From: CAZBQG01 sp964493945 | GTDB taxonomy: Bacteria; Pseudomonadota; Alphaproteobacteria; Rhodospirillales; UBA2165 | Length of the DNA stretch: 15,263 nt | Direction: 5' to 3' | NCBI GenBank assembly: GCA_964493945.1 | Contig: CAZBQG010000094.1 | Coordinates: 1-15,263 of the forward strand | Shown: in pieces, positions 7,199-14,257 of the stretch | Layout of the letters: each line of letters starts with the position of its first letter | Numbering within the stretch: position 1 is the first letter of the stretch | The notes under the pieces: generated by a model | Told to the model about the DNA's origin: nothing | The model's input: only the letters and a program-made list of their open reading frames with translations | Databases searched by the model: none | Made by a program: the position numbers and the translations under genes

Positions 7199-8429
7199 AT
7201 TTGACTCCGGCCCGGGCCATGGCGATGACATTTTCGTTCTTTGCCTCATCGGGGATCGAAGCCGCCCCATCCATGATGAAGCCACCACCCTTGCCCACCT
7301 TTTCAACCAGATTGCGGCAATACTCATCCACGTCTTGCTCGGAGCCCGTATTCAGCAACGAGCCCGGCACATTGCCCCGGAGGCAGATCGTATCGCCCAA
7401 TACATCCTTGGCGTGGACCAGATCGGTGGCTTCGAACCAATAGACCGCCTTGCCTTCGGGAATATCGCCGATGATTTCTAGGCGCGTCGTGCAATCGCCT
7501 TCCCAAAGCACGACGGGGACCAGATCCTCATCGATGAAATGCATGATCACCTTGCGCAGATAAGGCCAGTAATAGGTACCAAACTGATCGGGCGACATGA
7601 AGCCGTCCAGCCCCCAATGAAGCGGAATAAAGACATAGGGGCAGCCGACGGCCCGGGCACCTTCGGCGACACCCCGGATGATGAACTGGCCTGCCTTTTC
7701 GATGGCCGCGATCAGCTTTTCCTTGTGGCGGAACATGTCCAGCATGCCGCCCTTGGAGCCCCGCATGGAATCGACGAAATGATCGAAGGGTGATTTGCAG
7801 AACCCGCCGGCCGCCAGGGGAAAGCCTTCCGCCGCCATTTCGCCGGCGAAGGCGCCGATTTTTTTCATGGTGGCGTCGATCTGTTCGCCGGCCTTGAACA
7901 GGCGCTTCATGTTTTCCTGCAATTTGGGATCGGTGAAGGGACGCAGGCCCGTGACCACGCCCCATTCCACCTGGGTGGGAAGATCGGGGAACCCGGCTAG
8001 CCCTTCATAGGCGCCCATGATGCGGGGCAGATATTTGCTCATGTAATAGCCCGTCGGATCGAACAAATATTCGTCATATTCGTCCGCCGACATGAATTCC
8101 TCATCTATATATTGGAAACACACATTGGGGTCCGCGCCATGGCCGGGCCAAAGCATGGGCTTGTAATCGGCGGTTTCCATGGCATCGCCAAAGGCATAGA
8201 CGGTGGCGCCGATGCAATCGGGCTGCAACAGGCGGATGGCTTCGCGGGTCGCGTCGATGGCCTTGTCGGCGTCATACATGAATTCCTGAAACGTAATCCC
8301 AGCCAGCTTAGCCGCCCAGAAACGCGAGCCATAGGCAAAGGGCACATGGTCCGTTTCGATCAGCGCAACATTGTCGGCAATCCGCTTTTCGCGCTCGGCG
8401 AACAACTCTGCCCCGCTTTTTTCGCTCAT
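7188..8429 (-). CDS. UroD/MtaA-superfamily methyltransferase-like protein, copy 2
   Basis: A 413-residue paralogue of its neighbours. It shares the N-terminal SGAELFAERE segment with copy 1 and the WPGHGADPN, DEYLFDPTGYY, FIPLHWGLDGFMSPDQF (267-283), WEGDC (309-313) and CLRGNVPGSLL (349-359) blocks. Candidate metal ligands are E310, C313 and C349, with H271 nearby. It differs from copies 1 and 3 mainly at residues 72-90 and 145-215, which should line the barrel mouth, suggesting a different substrate or partner. Its ATG overlaps the stop of copy 3 (ATGA, 8426-8429) and its own stop lies inside the start of copy 1, so the three are translationally coupled. No corrinoid-binding domain is present. 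Confidence 0.8.
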   Translation of the reverse strand: MSEKSGAELFAEREKRIADNVALIETDHVPFAYGSRFWAAKLAGITFQEFMYDADKAIDATREAIRLLQPDCIGATVYAFGDAMETADYKPMLWPGHGADPNVCFQYIDEEFMSADEYDEYLFDPTGYYMSKYLPRIMGAYEGLAGFPDLPTQVEWGVVTGLRPFTDPKLQENMKRLFKAGEQIDATMKKIGAFAGEMAAEGFPLAAGGFCKSPFDHFVDSMRGSKGGMLDMFRHKEKLIAAIEKAGQFIIRGVAEGARAVGCPYVFIPLHWGLDGFMSPDQFGTYYWPYLRKVIMHFIDEDLVPVVLWEGDCTTRLEIIGDIPEGKAVYWFEATDLVHAKDVLGDTICLRGNVPGSLLNTGSEQDVDEYCRNLVEKVGKGGGFIMDGAASIPDEAKNENVIAMARAGVKYAN

Positions 8430-9700
8430 CCGTAGACCCCGTATTTGTGGACGGACTGGGACATGGCCACGACGTTTTCGTATTTGGATTCGTCGGGCAC
8501 GCCGACTGCGCCGTCCAAGATGAATCCCCCACCTCTTTTAACCCCCTGGATCAATTTCTTGCAGTAATCATCCACATCCTGGGGCGTTCCCGCATTGATC
8601 AGGGATCCCGGCACATTGCCCTGAATGCAGACCACATCGCCCAGAATGTCCTTGGCCCTGAACATGTCCGTGCGCTCGAACTTGTAGATCGCCTTGCCGG
8701 CGGGAATATCGGCGATGGTTTCCAGCCGGGTTCTGCAATCCCCTTCCCAGAACACATAGGGCACCAGACCCGCATCAATCAGATCCATCATAATGCCGCG
8801 CAGTTGGGGCCAATAAAAAGTGTTGAACTGTTCGGGCGACATGAAACCGTCCAGTCCCCAATGAAGCGGGATGAACACCAGCTTGCCCCGCTTGCCTTTG
8901 GCGTTGGCAATGGAGGCGTTGAGGATGAAGACCCGGGCCTTTTCCATGGCCGCCAGAAGCTTGTCGGGCTGGCGGAACATGTCCAGCATGGCGCCCTTGG
9001 AGCCCCGGTAATAATCGGCTATCAGATCAAAGGGCGCCGATGAATTGGAGACGCTGAAATTGGGGAAACCCAGCCCGGCCATATCCTTGACGAATTGGAT
9101 AGCGATGGCGAGCGCTTTGGATTGCTGATCGCCGGCCTTGGCCAGGGTTTCGAAGGCCCGCTTGATGTCGGGATCGGTGAATGAGCGCGCCGCGGCGACG
9201 CTGCGCGTGTGATAGACATAGCCGAAATCTGGCAGCTTGCCGAAGGGCTCGAACACATCAGCGATGCGCGGCAGATAGGTCTTCAGGAAATAGCCGGAAG
9301 GATCGAACAGATAATCGTCATATTCGTCCGGCTTCATGAACTCCTTGTCCAGATACTGAAAGGACACATTGGGGTCCGTGCCGTGACCGGGCCAGGCCAG
9401 GGTGTTCAGGCCGATGGTTTCCAATGCCGGCCCGTGCATCATGATGGGGGCCGGTAGCTGATAAAGGTCTGGCTGGAAATCAACGATGGATTGGCGCGCC
9501 GCGTCCGCCGTCTTCGTCGGGTTATACATGGCCTCTTCACAGGTCATGCCCGCTTCGGTCGACGGCCAGAAGCGGATGGAAAAATAAAAGGGCACCCGGT
9601 CGGGCTCGCGCAGCCCGATCACGTCCTGAACCCGCTTCTCCCGGGTGGTGAATTCCGCCTCGTGATCCAGCTCGGTGGGAGTGGGAAGTTTCCAGTCCAT
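8426..9700 (-). CDS. UroD/MtaA-superfamily methyltransferase-like protein, copy 3 (first gene of operon)
   Basis: A 424-residue paralogue and the promoter-proximal gene. The frame extends upstream to 9793, but ATG 9700 (MDWKLPTPTELDHE) is chosen because GGAG lies about 9 bases before it and the upstream codons run into a palindrome. Conserved blocks are WPGHGTDPN (103-111), DEYDDYLFDPSGYF (126-138 region), FIPLHWGLDGFMSPEQF (276-292), WEGDC (318-322), IQGNVPGSL and GGGFILDGAVGVPDE. Candidate ligands are E319, C322 and C358. It differs from its partners in having a longer N-terminus and a distinct 150-225 region. Control probably acts through the paired hairpins at 9721-9803. The substrate is unknown. 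Confidence 0.8.
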   Translation of the reverse strand: MDWKLPTPTELDHEAEFTTREKRVQDVIGLREPDRVPFYFSIRFWPSTEAGMTCEEAMYNPTKTADAARQSIVDFQPDLYQLPAPIMMHGPALETIGLNTLAWPGHGTDPNVSFQYLDKEFMKPDEYDDYLFDPSGYFLKTYLPRIADVFEPFGKLPDFGYVYHTRSVAAARSFTDPDIKRAFETLAKAGDQQSKALAIAIQFVKDMAGLGFPNFSVSNSSAPFDLIADYYRGSKGAMLDMFRQPDKLLAAMEKARVFILNASIANAKGKRGKLVFIPLHWGLDGFMSPEQFNTFYWPQLRGIMMDLIDAGLVPYVFWEGDCRTRLETIADIPAGKAIYKFERTDMFRAKDILGDVVCIQGNVPGSLINAGTPQDVDDYCKKLIQGVKRGGGFILDGAVGVPDESKYENVVAMSQSVHKYGVYG

Positions 9701-9720
9701 GAAGTCATCTCCGCGGATAG

Positions 9721-9767
9721 ATTGGTCCAGGGACGGGCATAGTCCCGCCTTGAATTCCTGGACCAAT
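9721..9767 (-). promoter_or_regulatory. 11-bp inverted repeat upstream of the UroD-like operon
   Basis: ATTGGTCCAGG (9721-9731) and CCTGGACCAAT (9757-9767) are perfect 11-bp complements, 21-67 bases before ATG 9700. It may be a leader hairpin or a pair of repressor half-sites. TGGTCC/GGACCA resembles the half-sites of FadR-type GntR regulators, but the spacing is wider than usual. Confidence 0.5.
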
Positions 9768-9803
9768 GATAACCCGCGATCCGCAGGGTTCAAGCATCAT
9801 TGG
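9763..9803 (-). promoter_or_regulatory. Second, competing hairpin upstream of the operon
   Basis: CCAATGAT (9763-9770) pairs with ATCATTGG (9796-9803), extended inward by AACCC/GGGTT (9771-9775 with 9786-9790) and five unpaired bases on one side. It shares CCAAT (9763-9767) with the other inverted repeat, so only one of the two can form fully. It also lies 25 bases beyond the stop of the chemoreceptor fragment and could end that transcript, though no T run follows. Confidence 0.45.
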
Positions 9804-9827
9804 TGGTCCCGGCTGGAAGCGATATGG

Positions 9828-10478
9828 TCAGAGCGCCTTGCGTAGTTCGGTGAGGAAGGTGCTTATCCCTTCGTCGAGCCGTGTGCTTTGGGCGGTGAGA
9901 TCGTCGGCTGCCGAGAGGACCTTGGTGGAGGCCTGGCTGGTTTCGGCGGCCGCCGAACTGACGGTGGTTATGTTCGACGTTACCTCCGACGTACCCGCCG
10001 AGGCTTCTTCCACATTGCAGGCGATTTCCTGGGTTGCTGCACCCTGTTCCTCCATGGCTGCCGCGATGGCCGTCGAGGTTTCGTTCAGGTTCTCGATGTT
10101 CTTGGTGATGTCCTCAATGGACTTGACCGCGCCGCCCGTTGCTTCCTGGATGGTCAGCACCTGCTCGGCGATATCCTCGGTCGCCTTGGCCGTCTGGTTG
10201 GCCAGATTCTTGACCTCCGATGCGACCACGGCGAATCCCTTGCCCGCCTCTCCGGCGCGCGCAGCCTCAATGGTTGCGTTCAAGGCCAGAAGATTGGTCT
10301 GCCCGGCCATATCCTTGATGAAATCCACCAAATTGTCGATCTCATCGGCGCCCTTGGCCAGATTTCTCACATCCTCGTTGGTGCGGGTCGCTTCCCGGAC
10401 CACCTGATTAGCCATTTCCGTCGATTGGTTGACCTGGCGGTTGATCTCGCCCACCAGCCCCAGAAACCATCGTTCCAA
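9828..10478 (-). CDS. N-terminally truncated methyl-accepting chemotaxis protein
   Basis: A 216-residue remnant with only the cytoplasmic signalling hairpin of a chemoreceptor. The highly conserved tip AGQTNLLALNATIEAARAGE (59-78) binds CheA and CheW and is intact, followed by KGFAVVASEVKNLANQTA and a return helix ending FLTELRKAL. The sensor domain, membrane segments, HAMP domain and the start of the first signalling helix are missing; full receptors usually exceed 500 residues. The only in-frame start is TTG 10478, with an in-frame stop six codons upstream. Similarity begins abruptly at EINRQVNQSTEMANQ (about residue 11). None of the three upstream frames continues the receptor, which indicates a rearrangement rather than a frameshift. 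A functional soluble receptor is possible but less likely than a remnant. It could also be annotated as a pseudogene. Confidence 0.75.
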   Translation of the reverse strand: MERWFLGLVGEINRQVNQSTEMANQVVREATRTNEDVRNLAKGADEIDNLVDFIKDMAGQTNLLALNATIEAARAGEAGKGFAVVASEVKNLANQTAKATEDIAEQVLTIQEATGGAVKSIEDITKNIENLNETSTAIAAAMEEQGAATQEIACNVEEASAGTSEVTSNITTVSSAAAETSQASTKVLSAADDLTAQSTRLDEGISTFLTELRKAL

Positions 10479-10576
10479 TGGACCACAGGCCGGTCATGCA
10501 CTAACATTCAACCTGGACCACTCAATGGGAGCCGACCACCATTCCGGCCAGATACATTGCGTGCGGGGTGAGCGGC
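10479..10576. other. Short divergent intergenic region
   Basis: The 98 bases between the chemoreceptor fragment and cheZ hold two TGGACCA sequences (10479-10485 and 10514-10520), the same core as in the palindrome at 9721-9767, and no clear promoter. The receptor's missing 5' part is not here. Confidence 0.4.
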
Positions 10577-11110
10577 ATGAGTGGCGAGGAGGACGTTGAA
10601 GTTATCCACAAGGAATTGGTCGGCATGTTCGACTATATTCAGAAGGTGCGGAACGAAATCGCCGCCATCGACCGGCCGGCCGATGAGGAACATCACTTCG
10701 CCTCCATGGGTGGCCAGTTAGACGCCATCGTCGCGGCCACCGAGGAAGCCACCAACAAGATCATCGCCACTGCCGAGAAGAATGACGAGCTGATCGATAA
10801 GCTGCGCGATACGGTGAGCGGCGAAGCCCCTCTTGCATTGATTGATGAAATACCCATGAACAGCATGGGCGTCTATGAAGCCTGCTCGTTCCAGAACATC
10901 ACTGGGCAAGGCATCACCAAGGTGGTCAAATCCCTGCAATATATCGAGGAACGGGTGAACAGCCTGATTTCGGTCTGGGGCAAGTCGGACCTGGATAAGG
11001 TGGAAGTCAAACCCGATCAGGAAAAGACTGAAGACGAAAAACTCCTGGCCGGGCCCCAACATGCCGGCGAGGGCGTCAGTCAGGCGGAGATCGACAAGCT
11101 GTTCGATTGA
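10577..11110 (+). CDS. cheZ: CheZ-like chemotaxis protein phosphatase
   Basis: A 177-residue, largely helical protein of the alphaproteobacterial CheZ type, which speeds dephosphorylation of CheY-P. The helical hairpin spans about residues 8-130. The active-site segment reads ACSFQ-N107-ITG-Q111: Gln111 matches the catalytic Gln of E. coli CheZ (Q147), while Asn107 (codon 10895-10897) stands where Asp143 normally is. The C-terminal tail GVSQAEIDKLFD corresponds to the CheY-binding peptide, after an acidic linker (150-160). ATG 10577 is preferred because GGGGTGAG lies just upstream; GTG 10568 would add three residues. It is shorter at the N-terminus than many relatives. It is divergent from the truncated receptor. 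No cheA, cheY or flagellar gene is in the window. Confidence 0.8.
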   Translation: MSGEEDVEVIHKELVGMFDYIQKVRNEIAAIDRPADEEHHFASMGGQLDAIVAATEEATNKIIATAEKNDELIDKLRDTVSGEAPLALIDEIPMNSMGVYEACSFQNITGQGITKVVKSLQYIEERVNSLISVWGKSDLDKVEVKPDQEKTEDEKLLAGPQHAGEGVSQAEIDKLFD

Positions 11111-11128
11111 GCCCGCCGCCAATCATTT

Positions 11129-11150
11129 CATCTCCTAACCATCTCCTAAC
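11129..11150. repeat. Tandem 11-bp direct repeat
   Basis: CATCTCCTAAC occurs twice head to tail (11129-11139 and 11140-11150), between cheZ and dctP and about 67 bases before the dctP start. It may be a pair of regulator half-sites one helical turn apart, or slippage. Confidence 0.4.
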
Positions 11151-11216
11151 GGCTTGCGGACCGGTTGAATTTATTGCATTAACAGTTGAGTGCTTAACCT
11201 GCCAAGGGAGGATGCA

Positions 11217-12251
11217 ATGAGATCAACCATTTTCAGAATAAGTGGCGCGGCACTTTGTTTTGCCGCCGTCACCGGGCTTAGTTTTCTGGCTCAGCCCTTA
11301 GCGCCAGCCATGGCGCAGAAATACACCATGAAAATCAGCACCGCCACGCCCCGGGGCAATCAGAACGTATGGATGGCCCGCTTTAAAAAACGTGTGGAGG
11401 AACGGACCAAGGGGACCATATCGGTCAAGCTGTTTCCGTCCAGCCAGTTAGGCACCATTCCCCGCTCCATCGAAGGGCTGCAACTGGGCACGGTGGAGGC
11501 CTGGGTCGGCCCGCCGGCCTTCGTCAAGGGTGTTGAGCCCAACTATCAGGTGCTGGATGCGCCAGGCCTGTTCGACAGCCTGGAGCACGCCCAGAAATCC
11601 ATCACCGATCCCTCTTTCCGCGAGGCTTTTCTCAATGCCGGCGTGAAGAAGGGTATCCGGGGCATCAGCATGTATATCTCGGGCACGGTGGCCGTGGTTT
11701 CGCGCTCGCGGGCCATCCGCAAGGTAGCGGATTATAAGGGCCTGAAGATTCGCGTGCTGGCCAGCGACATGGAAGTTGAAGCCATGAAGCGCCTCGGTGC
11801 GGCGGCCACGCCCATGCCGCTGCTGGAGGTTCTGCCGGCGCTGCAGCGGGGCGCGCTGGATGGAGTCAAATCGGCGCTGGTCATCTTCGTGCCGTTCAAA
11901 TATTGGACCATCTCCAAGTTTCTCACCGAATCCGACGAGGGGATGATTCCCGTGGTCATCTTTGCCAGCAACATGTTTCTGAACAAACTGCCCGGAAATT
12001 TGCGCAAGGTGGTTCTGGATACGGGGCGCGAACTGGAAGATGAAATGTACCGCTTTTCGCTCAAGGAACGCCAGATTTTGCGCAAGATCTGGGTCAAGAA
12101 CGGCGGCGAGCTGATCCAGTTGCCGCCCGCCGAGCGCAAGTTGCTGATGTCCAAGATGGCGACGGTGGGCTCATCGGTGGCCGCTTCCAACCCGCGCATC
12201 AAGGATATCTATGCCAAACTCCTGGCGTCGGTGAAGAAGCACCGGAAATAG
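11217..12251 (+). CDS. dctP: TRAP transporter substrate-binding protein (DctP family)
   Basis: A 344-residue periplasmic solute receptor that captures an organic acid and delivers it to the DctQ-DctM membrane complex. The N-terminal signal peptide has a basic start, a hydrophobic core at about 9-25, and a likely cut after A-M-A (residue 33) before QKYTMKIS. Family marks are F-P-S-S-Q-L-G (73-79), Y-K-G-L-K-I-R-V (173-180) with Arg179 as the usual carboxylate-binding residue, and R-G-A-L-D-G-V (211-217). ATG 11217 is chosen because it begins a proper signal peptide and follows AGGGAGGA; the frame also allows a GTG at 11190. It is convergent with dctM and has its own terminator. The ligand is unknown. 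Confidence 0.9.
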   Translation: MRSTIFRISGAALCFAAVTGLSFLAQPLAPAMAQKYTMKISTATPRGNQNVWMARFKKRVEERTKGTISVKLFPSSQLGTIPRSIEGLQLGTVEAWVGPPAFVKGVEPNYQVLDAPGLFDSLEHAQKSITDPSFREAFLNAGVKKGIRGISMYISGTVAVVSRSRAIRKVADYKGLKIRVLASDMEVEAMKRLGAAATPMPLLEVLPALQRGALDGVKSALVIFVPFKYWTISKFLTESDEGMIPVVIFASNMFLNKLPGNLRKVVLDTGRELEDEMYRFSLKERQILRKIWVKNGGELIQLPPAERKLLMSKMATVGSSVAASNPRIKDIYAKLLASVKKHRK

Positions 12252-12273
12252 AACGCCACGGGAAAGACGGATC

Positions 12274-12305
12274 AGGCCGGGGTCCGCGTCCCGGCCTTTT
12301 TCTTT
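12274..12305 (+). terminator. Intrinsic terminator of dctP
   Basis: AGGCCGGG (12274-12281) pairs with CCCGGCCT (12290-12297) over 8 bp across an 8-base loop, followed by a T-rich run (TTTTTCTTT, 12297-12305). It begins 23 bases beyond the dctP stop. The opposite strand has no T run, so it acts for dctP only. Confidence 0.8.
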
Positions 12306-12308
12306 GCC

Positions 12309-13583
12309 CTAAAGTAAAAAGCGGGTCAGGAAAAGGGATATCTCGGGGATATAGGTGACCAGGCCCAGGGCCACGATATTGATGGCAATGAAGGGCACCA
12401 GCCCCGGATAGATGCGCGACAAGGGCACCTTGAACAGGGCCTGGGCGATGAAAATGTTGAGCCCGAAGGGCGGTGTGAACATGCCGATGGACAGGTTCAC
12501 CGTCATGATGATGCCGAAATGGACCAGATCCACGCCGATGGCCTTGACGATGGGTAAAAGCAAAGGCGTGAGAATGAGGATGGCCGAGGAGGGATCCAGC
12601 ACACAGCCGACGATGAGCAGCAGAATATTGATCACCAACAAAACCATCCAAGGCGACAAATTGAAGGCGTCGATCCATTTCACCAGACTTTGCGGAATTC
12701 CGCTGACCGTGAGCAGCCAGGAAAAGACGCCGGCGGCGGCGACGATAATCAGCACCTGGGCCGTCAGATACATGGAACTGACTGCCACATCCCAAAGGCC
12801 CGACCAGCTTATGTCGCGATAGATGAATTTGGTCACGAAGATGGCATAGACACACGAAACGCCGGCCGCCTCGGTCGGTGAGAATATCCCCGCATAGATA
12901 CCGCCCAGGATGATAAAGGGCATGCCCAGGGCCCAGATACCTTCGCGGCTGGCTTCGAGGAAGACTTTCATCTCAAAGGAATTGCCCTCCCGGATACCTT
13001 TGCGGGTAGCATAAATATAAATATAGATACCCATCAGCCCGGCGATCAGCAGACCGGGCAGGATGCCCGCGGCAAACAACATCGCTACATTCTCCTCTGC
13101 CGCCATGCCATAGAGAATCATGGCGATGGAGGGCGGGATGACGATGGCGATGGCGCCTGACGAGGTCAGCACGCCGACGGCGAATTTTTCGTCATAGCCC
13201 GCATCCCGGAGCGGTTTGAACATGATCTGCCCGATGGCCGCCACGGTCGCCGGGCTGGAGCCGGAAATGGCGCCGAAGATGGTGCAGGTTCCGACCGTGG
13301 TCAGGCCCAGGCTGCCGCGCACCCCCCCCACCAGGGCCATGACCCAAGTGACCAGCCGCCGGGAGATACCGCCCCGGCCCATCAATTCGCCGGCGAAGAG
13401 GAAAAAGGGCACGGCCAAAAGGCCGAATTTGTCGACGCTGCCGAACATGGTGATGTGCATCTGGACCAGGGGCACATCCAGGAAAAAAAGCAAAAGAACC
13501 AGCGCCGTCGCCAGCAAGGTAAGAAAGACCGGGAAGCCCAGCAGCAAAAGCGCGATGGGCAGCAGGGCCATTATCCAACCCAT
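12309..13583 (-). CDS. dctM: TRAP transporter large permease (DctM family)
   Basis: A 424-residue inner-membrane protein with about 12 hydrophobic segments, the normal family length. It is the sodium-coupled transport subunit. Diagnostic DctM sequence includes VPFFLFAGELMGRGGISRRL (58-77), FGAISGSSPATVAAIG (103-118), and SSGAIAIVIPPSIAMILYG around 140-158. Later come FSPTEAAGV, and MFTPPFGLNIFIAQ in the C-terminal half. It starts 3 bases after the dctQ stop, so the two are one operon. It faces dctP tail to tail, an unusual layout for a TRAP system in which P, Q and M commonly share a strand. Confidence 0.93.
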   Translation of the reverse strand: MGWIMALLPIALLLLGFPVFLTLLATALVLLLFFLDVPLVQMHITMFGSVDKFGLLAVPFFLFAGELMGRGGISRRLVTWVMALVGGVRGSLGLTTVGTCTIFGAISGSSPATVAAIGQIMFKPLRDAGYDEKFAVGVLTSSGAIAIVIPPSIAMILYGMAAEENVAMLFAAGILPGLLIAGLMGIYIYIYATRKGIREGNSFEMKVFLEASREGIWALGMPFIILGGIYAGIFSPTEAAGVSCVYAIFVTKFIYRDISWSGLWDVAVSSMYLTAQVLIIVAAAGVFSWLLTVSGIPQSLVKWIDAFNLSPWMVLLVINILLLIVGCVLDPSSAILILTPLLLPIVKAIGVDLVHFGIIMTVNLSIGMFTPPFGLNIFIAQALFKVPLSRIYPGLVPFIAINIVALGLVTYIPEISLFLTRFLL

Positions 13584-13586
13584 GGC

Positions 13587-14156
13587 TTAAGCCTTTTTTC
13601 CGGGTTCGGTATCGCTTTCATCGGGGATCAACCCTTCCAGCCCGCCACCCAACTGGCCGCTGACATGTTCGCGGTAGCGCACCGCGACGCCGATGGTCAT
13701 GAGAAGAAAGCCGATAAGCAGCGCCGCATGGGGAATGACCATGGGGATACCGGCAACCGTGCTTTCCTGTCCCAGGCGCCCGAACAGGTCTACCGCTTTG
13801 AAGGATTGCGCGGCCACGAAGCCGCAGGCGATCAGGAATGTGGCCAGTGCAAAACCGTTGACGATCTGCTTCAAGGGTGCCTTCAATTTGGCTGACACCA
13901 GGTCCATCTTCAAATGCTGGCCGTCCCAGGACACCAGGATGGCGCCCATGAACACGCACCACACCATAATGAAGATCATCACCTCTTCGGCCCAGATGAT
14001 GGGCGTGAGGAAGACATAGCGCCCGATCACATTGGCGAAGTTGAGGGCGATGGAGAAAAGCACCAATGTGCCAATGATGATGCGGGGCACACTCATCAGC
14101 CTACCAGTAAGGCGCTGGAGGATGTTTCCGTCAGTCTTTTCGCCGGGCACATTCAT
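13587..14156 (-). CDS. dctQ: TRAP transporter small permease (DctQ family)
   Basis: A 189-residue inner-membrane protein with four hydrophobic segments (near residues 24-42, 53-76, 97-117 and 138-157 from the chosen start). The DctQ mark is the W-A-E-E-V motif after segment 1 (PIIWAEEVMIF), with GQHLKMDL following segment 2. DctQ pairs with DctM. ATG 14156 (MNVPGEKTDG) is chosen; the frame also allows TTG 14171, five codons earlier, and neither has a good ribosome site. It is divergent from the rhodanese gene across about 100 bp of AT-rich sequence that probably holds both promoters. Confidence 0.88.
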   Translation of the reverse strand: MNVPGEKTDGNILQRLTGRLMSVPRIIIGTLVLFSIALNFANVIGRYVFLTPIIWAEEVMIFIMVWCVFMGAILVSWDGQHLKMDLVSAKLKAPLKQIVNGFALATFLIACGFVAAQSFKAVDLFGRLGQESTVAGIPMVIPHAALLIGFLLMTIGVAVRYREHVSGQLGGGLEGLIPDESDTEPGKKA

Positions 14157-14257
14157 CGGCTGGCTGTCCAAATGATCAAGCGGAAGGAGTTTGCCCCGTC
14201 CCCGACTTCAATTACAATTGCTTTAAATGAATTCAGCACAATTGAAAGAAAACTTCC

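Noticed and set aside
7199..7327. Upstream extension of UroD-like copy 1 to 7327
   Set aside because: The extra 43 residues are not similar to the paralogues and lie over the coding sequence of copy 2; ATG 7198 with CCGGAG upstream starts where the paralogues start.
5942..9700. Annotation of the UroD-like genes as HemE (haem biosynthesis)
   Set aside because: All three lack the N-terminal RQAGRY signature, are longer than HemE and occur as three tandem copies, which does not fit a housekeeping haem gene.
9701..9793. Upstream extension of UroD-like copy 3 to 9793
   Set aside because: The added residues come from the palindromic leader and have no counterpart in the paralogues; ATG 9700 has a ribosome site.
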